Positions 25,332-33,574 of a stretch of DNA of 64,000 nucleotides are shown here, one piece after another. Each line of letters opens with the position of its first letter. Position 1 is the stretch's first letter. This stretch comes from Natronogracilivirga saccharolytica. Its GTDB lineage: Bacteria; Bacteroidota; Rhodothermia; Balneolales; Natronogracilivirgulaceae. A program made the translations under genes and the position numbers. The notes under the pieces were generated by a model, which saw nothing but the letters and a program-made list of their open reading frames with translations, did no database searches and was not told the DNA's origin. Location: positions 186,001 through 250,000 of the forward strand of contig NZ_JAFIDN010000001.1 of the NCBI RefSeq assembly GCF_017921895.1, in the 5' to 3' direction.

Positions 25332-28244
25332 CTATTTGATCAGCATCATTTTTCGTGTGAAACGGTGTCCACCGGCATCCATCTTAATGAGATACGTGCC
25401 GCTTCCAAGCTGTGAGGCATCAAAAACAACCGTGTACGACCCTGCTTCGCGAAACTCGTTAACCAGTGTGGATACGCGTTGTCCGATAATATTATAGACA
25501 TGCAGCTTCACTTGTACGGCTTCCGGCAATTCGAAGGCTATATTGGTCGCCGGGTTGAACGGATTGGGATAATTTTGATCCAGTGTGAATCTCTCCGGCA
25601 GATCCGACGGATCCTGATCGATGGCGGCCGAGGTTGGAGTCAGTCCGGCAGGCGGGGTTTCTACCGGCTCACTGGTGAATATTCGAAACACTCCGGGAGG
25701 AAGAGACATACTGTAGGAATCCCCAACCATATCAGAAGAAACTTCAATTTCATCACCACTGAAGTAATCATACCAGGTGCCCTCATGTGTGAAGCGGGGA
25801 AATACATCCCGTTCAATCACTCCGAAGTTTCCGGTTATTGAAACATCCATGGTTTCATACTGCAGGGTAATTGTCTTGGACGCCGTATTCATGCCGTACA
25901 TTGCCACATCAGTAGCTGTGTCATGGAATACCGGGTTTTCGTGGCGCAATTTCAGCAGCCACTGCCACGTCTGATACAGGGCGTTTCGGTCCGGATCATC
26001 ATAGTAGTCCCAGCGGATGGGTTTTCGGGCTGTCCGGCCGGGGTCATCGGGTCGGCATTCTCCGTCAGTACCGTCTCCCGGTTTCAGACATTCATCCGGA
26101 CCACCGCCGTACCCAAGCTCTCCGAACTGCCAGATCATTTTGGGACCCGGAATGGTCAGGAAAAATGCCCCGGCCAGCTTCTGCCGGTCAAGTGCTGTTT
26201 CCAGTTCGGTAATGTCATAACCATCCATACTGTTCCCATAATTCAGGTTTTTGAACATCAGCCACTGTTCGTCGTGGCTCTCCATATAACCGATCAGGTT
26301 GGGTACATCCCATCCCCTGTTTTTATGATACACTCCGGAAAAGTTGGACCGGCTGCCGCCATGCCAGCCCATGGAAGCCTCGCTGTAATTATAGTTGTGA
26401 TTACCCCACAGCATCATGCCGGGCATCCCGTCATCAAGCCGGTATTCTGCCAGCTCCTTCTCTTCGGCGTTATCAGCAAAGTGCTCAAGGATAATGTAAG
26501 CTTCGGGATCAAAGCTCCAGAGTTCATCAGCCATCCGTTTCAGATTTACTATACGCTCCGGATTAGGTCCCTGCAGCAGGGCCCCGTCCTGAACGTTTGT
26601 CGCAAATCCTTTGGTCAGGTCAAACCGGTAACCGTCTACATTGAACTCCTCCATCCAGTACCGGTTGGCCCGGTCCATCCAGTACTTGATGAACGGATGA
26701 TCATGGTTCAGGTGATTGAATACGTTGAAAGCATGTCCGGGCCCTATGAGCGGATTTCTCTCACGGGATTCACCATACAGCCTGATCAGCGGAGATTGCC
26801 CGGTAGCATGATTGTAGACCACATCGAGTATGACCGCCATGTCACGCTTGTGAGCTTCATCAACCAGACGCCGGAACTCATCGGCTGGTCCATACGCCTT
26901 GTCCAGGGCCAGGTGAAAATTCGGGTTGTAGCCCCAGCTGTCGTTTCCGTCGAAGTTGCTGACCGGCATCAGCTCTATCGCATTAACCCCGAGACGCTTG
27001 AGATAGTCCAGGGTGTCAGCAAGCGATCTGTAGGTGCCATCCTCCAGGAAATCGCGGATAACGAGCTCGTAGATAACCAGTTCGGACTGATCGGGACGCT
27101 GGTAGTCAACGGACTGCCAGTCATAAGGCTCCTGTCCAGTCTGCATTACACTGACCATGTGGTTTGTTTTACCGTGGGGATACTCCTTCAGGTTCGGGTA
27201 GACACTTCCGGAAATGTACTGGTCATTCCATGGGGACAGGACTTTATGTGAAAACGGATCGCCCATCCGGATTTCCCCGTCAATGAGGTATTGAAAACCG
27301 TATTCGACGCCGGGCTCAAGTCCGTCAACAGTGATCCAGTACAGCACGCTGTCGGACCGGGCTGTTTCCCTTGCCATGAAATAATCGGATTCAGGTTCCC
27401 AGTCATTGAAATCTCCGATCAGGTAGACAAATTCTTTTTCCGGAGCCCAGAGCACAAAAGTAGCTCTGTCATCCTGGTCATGGTAATTGATCCCGAGCTC
27501 CATTCCATCCGGAACCGGTGCTTCGGTGACCGGCGGGCTTACGGTGGTGTGAAAACTGTTTTCGGCTTTGTTGCCCTGTGAATCTTCGGCTACTGCGGTA
27601 ATAAGAGCGCGGCCGGTTGCATCGATGTCAATATCATATGCCAGAAAAGCGGAATCACTCACTGCCACCACGTCATCGTTTAACAGGAGTTCTATGGATA
27701 TGATCTCATATTCCAGCGAGTTGGCACTCATCTCGACCTCAAGCAGCTCATCATCACTCAGAATCAAAGAGCCAAACTGGGGTAACGAAGGTTTGTCAAA
27801 CCGGACGACCACAAGTTCTGAATATATATCCACAAACAGATCACCGGTCTGGGAATTGCCGTCTGAGCTCCGGAATACAAATGCGAGCTGGTAGATACTC
27901 TCTGTATCGGGGGCATCATAAAAGCTGTAAATATCTTCAATGTGCAGTTCCCACAAATCCTGTCCGATCATGTCCAGTTCCGGCTGGACATTATTCTGCC
28001 CCCAGTTGCCTATGACATATTGCCAGGCACCGGAGTTTTTGTCCTGCTCGGTAACAATGAGTCCTGTATGGGCATAAAGACTGCCGGAGTAGCCTTCCAG
28101 GTTTGTATCCGAAGCATCAAATGTGATCGTAACCGGCCGGTCTGCCGAAGGGAAGGATGGTTCAGTGGTAATTTGTGCCGTGACATTCTGCACAAATGAG
28201 AATGTCAGCAGCATAAAAATCAAGGTATAATGAAATTTGTTCAT
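25332..28244 (-). CDS. T9SS-exported multidomain alpha-amylase (GH13), copy 2
   Basis: A 970-residue paralogue of the amylase at 14844-17765 with the same order: signal peptide (cut after NVTAQ), N-terminal beta domain starting EPSFPSADRPVTITF, Ig-like domain, CBM48/E-set domain (VYLIGDFNDWE), GH13 barrel, beta domain and T9SS type A sorting domain (NYPNPFNPATNIAFELP to the end). All three catalytic motifs are kept: VDGYRFDLTKG, AYIILEHF and MESHDEQW. The barrel is the most similar part and the Ig-like linker the least. Downstream of LacI copy 2 by 72 bases, mirroring the pair at 17-19 kb. Confidence 0.93.
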   Translation of the reverse strand: MNKFHYTLIFMLLTFSFVQNVTAQITTEPSFPSADRPVTITFDASDTNLEGYSGSLYAHTGLIVTEQDKNSGAWQYVIGNWGQNNVQPELDMIGQDLWELHIEDIYSFYDAPDTESIYQLAFVFRSSDGNSQTGDLFVDIYSELVVVRFDKPSLPQFGSLILSDDELLEVEMSANSLEYEIISIELLLNDDVVAVSDSAFLAYDIDIDATGRALITAVAEDSQGNKAENSFHTTVSPPVTEAPVPDGMELGINYHDQDDRATFVLWAPEKEFVYLIGDFNDWEPESDYFMARETARSDSVLYWITVDGLEPGVEYGFQYLIDGEIRMGDPFSHKVLSPWNDQYISGSVYPNLKEYPHGKTNHMVSVMQTGQEPYDWQSVDYQRPDQSELVIYELVIRDFLEDGTYRSLADTLDYLKRLGVNAIELMPVSNFDGNDSWGYNPNFHLALDKAYGPADEFRRLVDEAHKRDMAVILDVVYNHATGQSPLIRLYGESRERNPLIGPGHAFNVFNHLNHDHPFIKYWMDRANRYWMEEFNVDGYRFDLTKGFATNVQDGALLQGPNPERIVNLKRMADELWSFDPEAYIILEHFADNAEEKELAEYRLDDGMPGMMLWGNHNYNYSEASMGWHGGSRSNFSGVYHKNRGWDVPNLIGYMESHDEQWLMFKNLNYGNSMDGYDITELETALDRQKLAGAFFLTIPGPKMIWQFGELGYGGGPDECLKPGDGTDGECRPDDPGRTARKPIRWDYYDDPDRNALYQTWQWLLKLRHENPVFHDTATDVAMYGMNTASKTITLQYETMDVSITGNFGVIERDVFPRFTHEGTWYDYFSGDEIEVSSDMVGDSYSMSLPPGVFRIFTSEPVETPPAGLTPTSAAIDQDPSDLPERFTLDQNYPNPFNPATNIAFELPEAVQVKLHVYNIIGQRVSTLVNEFREAGSYTVVFDASQLGSGTYLIKMDAGGHRFTRKMMLIK

Positions 28245-28316
28245 GGAAGCGGGAAAATTGTGTTATCAGAGTTTAGAGAGGCAAAGTTGCTGCTGGATTA
28301 GAAGAGCAACGGAAAA

Positions 28317-29351
28317 TCAGGAAGTGACAGGTTTATCCTTAGTTTTCGTAATTCCGGCAAAATCCGGAGAGCTTGTACGGAGCACCAGGTCAGGTGAAAA
28401 AACGGTATGGGTAATATCGCTTTGCTTTTCTTCGAGGCGTTTTACCATTTTTTCGATGGCCAGAGCACCCATTTCATACATGGGCTGTCTCATGGTGGAC
28501 AGTCCGACATATTCAGAAAACTCAAGGTCGTCAAAGCCAATGACGGGGATTTTCACATTATTGTCACGCATAGCCTTGATGGCACCAAGAGCCTGAATAT
28601 CGGACGCACAAAAGCATGCCTGGGGAGGCTGTTTGTTTTGGATCAGTTTTGTCATTGCCTGATAGCCATTGTTTTCGGTAAAACCGTCACGCTCCATGTC
28701 GTCACCGGTCACGATCAACCCGGGGTCGACCAGAAGACCCGCATCTTCCATTGCCCGCCGGTAGCCCAGCCTGCGGTCGATTATCGGCTTGGAATCGGGC
28801 TTTGCGCAAATCATGCCTATGGAGGTGTACCCCTGTTCAATCAGATGGCTTGTAGCCGTATAGGCTCCTTCGATACTATCGACACTGATGGTATCAAAGC
28901 CGGGATAGTATTCGTCAATCAGTACAACAGGCACGTTGTATTTATCCAGCAGTTCCCACTCGGAATCAGCCAGGTGCACAGAAATGACGACGTACCCTTC
29001 TCCCCATCCCCGTTTCATGATATGATCGGCCTGGTTGAGCAGATCATCCGCGATTTTCACATTGAATATTTGCAGGTCATAGTCGTAGTCGGCAATTTTA
29101 TCCTGCATTCCGGCGAGTACTTCCATAAAAAAGTAGTTGGAGATCACCGGTACAATAACGGTAATAATTTTCGTCTTTTTTCTGGCCAGACTTTGGGCGA
29201 GTGCCCGTGGATGATATCCGAGATTTTCAGCCACAGCAAGTACTTTTTCCCGCGTCTTCCTGGTGACACTGCTGCTGTTATTGAAGACCCGGGAAACGGT
29301 AGCGATGCTTACTTCTGCTTCTCTGGCAATATCATAAATCGTTGAGCTCAA
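28317..29351 (-). CDS. LacI-family transcriptional regulator, copy 2
   Basis: A 344-residue paralogue of the regulator at 17916. HTH (TIYDIAREAEVSIATVSRVFN) and hinge (HPRALAQSLARKK) keep the same recognition residues as copy 1, while the surrounding residues and the C-terminal tail differ. Sugar-contacting stretches of the effector domain (VISNYFFMEVLAGMQDKIA, ICAKPDSKPIID) are nearly identical, so both may respond to the same sugar. The start codon is TTG, like copy 1. It is followed by the second T9SS amylase and preceded by the terminator of the 42-kb operon. Confidence 0.93.
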   Translation of the reverse strand: MSSTIYDIAREAEVSIATVSRVFNNSSSVTRKTREKVLAVAENLGYHPRALAQSLARKKTKIITVIVPVISNYFFMEVLAGMQDKIADYDYDLQIFNVKIADDLLNQADHIMKRGWGEGYVVISVHLADSEWELLDKYNVPVVLIDEYYPGFDTISVDSIEGAYTATSHLIEQGYTSIGMICAKPDSKPIIDRRLGYRRAMEDAGLLVDPGLIVTGDDMERDGFTENNGYQAMTKLIQNKQPPQACFCASDIQALGAIKAMRDNNVKIPVIGFDDLEFSEYVGLSTMRQPMYEMGALAIEKMVKRLEEKQSDITHTVFSPDLVLRTSSPDFAGITKTKDKPVTS

Positions 29352-29389
29352 TAGTGTTGACCTAATATTACGTTTCTTGAGGGCAGGAT

Positions 29390-29426
29390 TAAAGAGACAC
29401 GCGGGACCACGTGATTGTGGCCCCGC
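29390..29426 (-). terminator. Terminator after the 1004-residue T9SS protein gene
   Basis: On the minus strand GCGGGGCCAC pairs with GTGGTCCCGC (10-base stem, one G-U, 6-base loop), followed by a modest T-rich tail (TGTCTCTTT). It closes the operon that begins at 42178. Confidence 0.7.
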
Positions 29427-29451
29427 ATGTCAGAACAGATACAGAGCAATG

Positions 29452-32400
29452 CTATTTCACGAGCATCATTTGTCTCTGCTGTACAAAATCGCCTGCCTGC
29501 AGACGATAGATGTACATGCCGGATGCCAGCCTTGATGCATCAAACTGAACAGTATGTGTACCGGCATTTTTGTATGTATTGACAAGTGTCGCCACCCGCC
29601 GACCGAGTATATTGTACACTTCCAGCCGCACATCATGGCTTTCCGGAATGGTAAATTCAATATTTGTGGTCGGGTTGAACGGGTTGGGATAGTTCTGTCT
29701 CAGGTTATACGTAACCGGAGTGTCTATGCGGGCATCCTCTGAACTGGTAAGCAGTGCTCTGTAATCAGGAGCAGCTTCAACGGTCAGGCCTTCATCGTTG
29801 AAGTTTTCACCGCCATACCATGTCAGTACATCGAGATCAGGTTCAGCCGGCCAGTATGATACCAGAATACCATCAAAATCAACGACCTGTGTTGGCATGG
29901 CAAACTGATAGTAGCGTCGTCCGCTTCCGAAACCACCGCCATTCCAGGTAATTGTTCCTTCGCCAATATTGGGCTGTCCGTAACCGATGATGAACCCGAA
30001 TGAGTTGACAGACGGGAGCTGGGCATCTACCGTGATTTCGTAGATTCCGTCGCCATCCACATCCTCAAGCAGGTAGTTTTCATTGCGCTCAATATTGGAA
30101 GCATCCTCAACAGATCCCGGCCCTGTGCCAAACCCTTGAGAGAAAGCAAAGATCTGCTCTTCAAAAGCGATGAAGACCGAATCCTCACCAGGAACAAACC
30201 TGTCTTCTGCATCAGGTATTTCGGTTGCACGGGTCATGTCGATACGGAAAGTGATCGGCCATGTTTCCGGCTCACCTTCAATAAACTCCTGAAGGATTAC
30301 CGAGGCACCCGGAAGGTCATTGAAGTAATCATAGCCCGGATCATCCGGATAAGTGGTCTGCTCGGCATCTTCAGTCACGAAATATATACGATCAGAACCA
30401 CCGGTCGTTCCCGGCTCTTCCCATCCGGCGCCTTCGGCATCAAGACCGGGGATGTAGTTCGGGCTTTCTGAATCTTCGCGGGATTCATCCCAGAGAATAA
30501 AGTACTTGTATGCGTAACGCTGTCCAACGGAGACGAGGTCACCGCCGGAATAGTCCCGGGTGATCTGGTAACGGTCGAGGGTCGGGTTGAAGGTCAGTTC
30601 ATCACCTCCGGCCCAGCTGTTAAAGTTGCCGCGAAGTTCTACCCCGTCGATGGCATCATCAAAGATCCCCAGGTTGGAAAGTACGTTGACGTTGACGGCA
30701 AACTGAATGTCGGCTTCAATGAGCTCAACTTCATCCGGTGACGGTTTCTCACCGCTGAAAAAGCCGTACTGAAGTGTTGTGTCGGCAATTTCACCAAACC
30801 GCACTGGCCGGTCATCACCATCTTCCCAGCCGATGCCATCAATGTCGGTTACAAACTTGAAGTCAAATCCACCTTCTTGTTCAATTATATCCTCAGCGGC
30901 ATAAAAAACACCGGAGTAGAAAATATTATCTGATCCTTCCATTCTGCTTTCCTTATTGAGAAAGAACAGGGTTTCATCCCAGTCAAGGGGCGGTTGTCCG
31001 CGGACACCAACTCTGTCTTCATCGGTATTGAACTGGCCTTGCTGCACCTGAGCGCCGATATTGACCCGGAAGTATATGCCAATGGAATCGGCTTTTTCTT
31101 CAAAGAGTTCAACCTGGTTGTAGAAGAGCAGATCACTGGCAATGATTCCAGTCTGGTCATCAGGAATGACAAACATACGGTCATCTCCGCCTTCCCATCC
31201 GCCGTTGGCAGTTGGTTCTTCGGGATCCAGAGAAAACCCGGTCCAGAATTTGAAGATTATGGTATCACCCGGAGCACCGCTGATGGTTGCCTGCCAATAG
31301 TCGCCCCCGATATTTTCAGCCAGAACCGGGCTGTCAGCACCCCAGGTCAGACCGGCAGGGGAATAATCACCGCGTACCTGTACGACATCTTCTGCACGAA
31401 GGGTGTCGGGCACGGTTGCTGCGTTGAAATTAAGCACAACAGTAACCGCCTCGAGTGCCGGAGTGATGTCAAATTTAGCTACGGCATTGTTGGTTCCAAC
31501 CACATACAGCATCTGATTGTCTGCATCCAGCTCAATACTGCCGACGCCATTAAGATTTTCCTCGTCGCCAAGTTGTGCTGTGCGGCCGATTTTTGCGATA
31601 TTTTCAGCATCGGTAACATCGTAAATGGCTACGTACTGTCCCTCAGGCTCGGTATCGGTCGGGAATAATGCAGCGATACTGCGATCACCGATCTGGGCGA
31701 AGGAAACTTCCATGGTTTGATAAGGAATAGCCGTTTCTGGCACCTCGAGAAGAACATCGCCGCTTTCCAGATCTACAAGTGTCAGCGGGGTGCCGTATCC
31801 GTTGATCCAGACCTGATCCTGTCCGTCAACCGAAGCAAAACCGCCGCGTGCGTATCCGGCCGGGATGTCCTCAATCAGACCATCGGTGTAGGTGTCGTCC
31901 TGCTTGTCGCGTGTCAGGGTAAAAATGGCATCATTGCCGGTGCCACTGGCCATGAGCACAACCTTGTCATCGTCTTCGTACATACCGAAAGAATCCCCCA
32001 TACGCGTGCTGTTCGGATTCCCTTCGAAGGCCAGTGTCGGCTCGCTGTCCTCATCGGCCCATCGGTACAGGCGATAATTGGAACCGGGAACCGAAAGATT
32101 GGCGGCATAAATTACACCATCACTGGCTACCTTGATGAGATTGATGGGGAAGTCTCCACCGGAAACGCCTTCCATGTCCAATTCACCTGTAACCGAGCCG
32201 TCATCAGCATCAACGACATAAATTGCCGGTCCGCCGGTGCGGCTGACTACCAGCAGATTGCCTGTAACAGGGTTCAGACTTCCGCCCCTCATGGTGTTGT
32301 CAGCAGTCACCCAGTCTTCTTCTTCAAAGCCGATTTTCCACTCGGCATCGGAGAGTTCCACTTGTGCCTGGGCCGTATTCAGCGACCAGGAACAAAGCAG

Positions 32401-32466
32401 AGTCAGTGCCAGCAACGCTGCCAGCGACCTGAATGACCGTTTGATACTACGGTAAACAGTATTCAT
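29452..32466 (-). CDS. T9SS-exported protein with propeller-like N-terminus and four carbohydrate-binding-like modules
   Basis: A 1004-residue secreted protein. Signal peptide 1-35; residues 36-340 have the repeated short-strand pattern of a beta-propeller (LLVVSRTGGPAIYVVDADDG, SIELDADNQMLYVVGTNNAV). Four beta-sandwich modules follow at about 341-450, 461-570, 586-716 and 737-870. The third reads like a starch-binding CBM20/CBM48 domain (VELRGNFNSWAGGDEL, RYAYKYFI), the first has VRGDYSPAGLTWG, and the first three end in a GWE..G.DR-type turn. A T9SS type A domain (921-1004) ends the protein. No catalytic triad is visible, so it is probably a surface glycan-binding protein doing the job of SusF-type proteins. 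Function is inferred. Confidence 0.8.
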   Translation of the reverse strand: MNTVYRSIKRSFRSLAALLALTLLCSWSLNTAQAQVELSDAEWKIGFEEEDWVTADNTMRGGSLNPVTGNLLVVSRTGGPAIYVVDADDGSVTGELDMEGVSGGDFPINLIKVASDGVIYAANLSVPGSNYRLYRWADEDSEPTLAFEGNPNSTRMGDSFGMYEDDDKVVLMASGTGNDAIFTLTRDKQDDTYTDGLIEDIPAGYARGGFASVDGQDQVWINGYGTPLTLVDLESGDVLLEVPETAIPYQTMEVSFAQIGDRSIAALFPTDTEPEGQYVAIYDVTDAENIAKIGRTAQLGDEENLNGVGSIELDADNQMLYVVGTNNAVAKFDITPALEAVTVVLNFNAATVPDTLRAEDVVQVRGDYSPAGLTWGADSPVLAENIGGDYWQATISGAPGDTIIFKFWTGFSLDPEEPTANGGWEGGDDRMFVIPDDQTGIIASDLLFYNQVELFEEKADSIGIYFRVNIGAQVQQGQFNTDEDRVGVRGQPPLDWDETLFFLNKESRMEGSDNIFYSGVFYAAEDIIEQEGGFDFKFVTDIDGIGWEDGDDRPVRFGEIADTTLQYGFFSGEKPSPDEVELIEADIQFAVNVNVLSNLGIFDDAIDGVELRGNFNSWAGGDELTFNPTLDRYQITRDYSGGDLVSVGQRYAYKYFILWDESREDSESPNYIPGLDAEGAGWEEPGTTGGSDRIYFVTEDAEQTTYPDDPGYDYFNDLPGASVILQEFIEGEPETWPITFRIDMTRATEIPDAEDRFVPGEDSVFIAFEEQIFAFSQGFGTGPGSVEDASNIERNENYLLEDVDGDGIYEITVDAQLPSVNSFGFIIGYGQPNIGEGTITWNGGGFGSGRRYYQFAMPTQVVDFDGILVSYWPAEPDLDVLTWYGGENFNDEGLTVEAAPDYRALLTSSEDARIDTPVTYNLRQNYPNPFNPTTNIEFTIPESHDVRLEVYNILGRRVATLVNTYKNAGTHTVQFDASRLASGMYIYRLQAGDFVQQRQMMLVK

Positions 32467-32524
32467 AGCTTCCTCTTTTTTATTTGTTGTTATTTTACGG
32501 TGTTATCCGTGTTTGTTGGTTTTG

Positions 32525-33556
32525 TCAAAATGCAACTGATGCAGAAATCCGGTTTGTCCCTCCCAAATGCTCATGCTGCTGGTAGGCATAGCCGAAATCC
32601 AGTGCCAGGTTATTGCCAAAGGAGTATTTCAGCCCCGCACCAAGTGCAAACTTGTACATTCTGTCTTCCTGAGGCAGACCAATTTCGGGAATCCCTCCCC
32701 GGAAAGTGATCAGTTCATTCAGGAATGCCAGTTCGGCAGCCACGCTGAGATTCTGGTAGTTGTCGCTGGGACTTTGCCCGGAAGCCATCAGGCTTACCCG
32801 CATGTTTTCGGTATCAAATGCGTGCCAAAGAAGACCGGCGCTGAGCCCGAGCGGCAGATCAAAGCGGTCCGTGTCGAGATTGGCCGGGATTTCACTGTTG
32901 TTACCGCTGGACGACCTGTCTACATCAGCAGGAATTAGCAGATCATCTCCCAGCATCCGGAATTTTTGTCCGAAATTGGTCACGCTCACACCAAATACGA
33001 TATCATCAAACGGTGTGACATAGGTGGTCCCGATGTCAAAGGCTATGCCGCTTGCGGATGTATTCCATATGGTTTCATTGATGAACTTGACATTGGCACC
33101 AAGTGAGAAGTTGGGCAGAAGCTTGAGGGCATAGCTGACACCGGCGGCATAACTGTAGGCGCCGAACATCCTGCCAGTACCATCCGGACGGTCAAATGTT
33201 GTCTCCTCCATATCATCCATCGTCATGGCCGTAATATTCAGTCCGATCCCCGAGTTTCCGTTGATCGGCAGAACCACGCCCAGATATGAGTGCCGGATAC
33301 TGGCAAACAGTTCTGCATGGTCCAGCATAACTTCGGGCCGGTCAAACCCGGTAAGTGCAGCCGGGTTCCAGCGCATGGCCGACGGGTCATTGACGGATGC
33401 GGCAACAGCGCCTCCCAGTGCTGCAGATCGTGCTCCTACCGGCATTTTAAGAAAGTTTCCGGCGGTGGTTCCGGTCTTGCTGACACTCTGAGCGGCAACG
33501 TCTGCCATCCCGACAACAAGGATTAAAAAGAGAGTTATAAAAATTCGTGCTTGCAT
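32525..33556 (-). CDS. PorV/PorQ-family outer-membrane protein
   Basis: A 343-residue predicted 14-strand outer-membrane barrel of the PorV/PorQ (UPF0164) family. Signal peptide 1-22, then the family block TAGNFLKMPVGARSAALGGA and the pattern NDPSAMRWNPAAL. PorV shuttles T9SS substrates from the translocon to their attachment site. Here the gene lies between two genes for proteins with C-terminal sorting domains, 18 bases after the first and 58 before the second, which suggests a shuttle dedicated to them. Core T9SS genes (porK, L, M, N, sov) are not in the window. Confidence 0.88.
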   Translation of the reverse strand: MQARIFITLFLILVVGMADVAAQSVSKTGTTAGNFLKMPVGARSAALGGAVAASVNDPSAMRWNPAALTGFDRPEVMLDHAELFASIRHSYLGVVLPINGNSGIGLNITAMTMDDMEETTFDRPDGTGRMFGAYSYAAGVSYALKLLPNFSLGANVKFINETIWNTSASGIAFDIGTTYVTPFDDIVFGVSVTNFGQKFRMLGDDLLIPADVDRSSSGNNSEIPANLDTDRFDLPLGLSAGLLWHAFDTENMRVSLMASGQSPSDNYQNLSVAAELAFLNELITFRGGIPEIGLPQEDRMYKFALGAGLKYSFGNNLALDFGYAYQQHEHLGGTNRISASVAF

Positions 33557-33574
33557 GATTATTCTTGTTATGGA

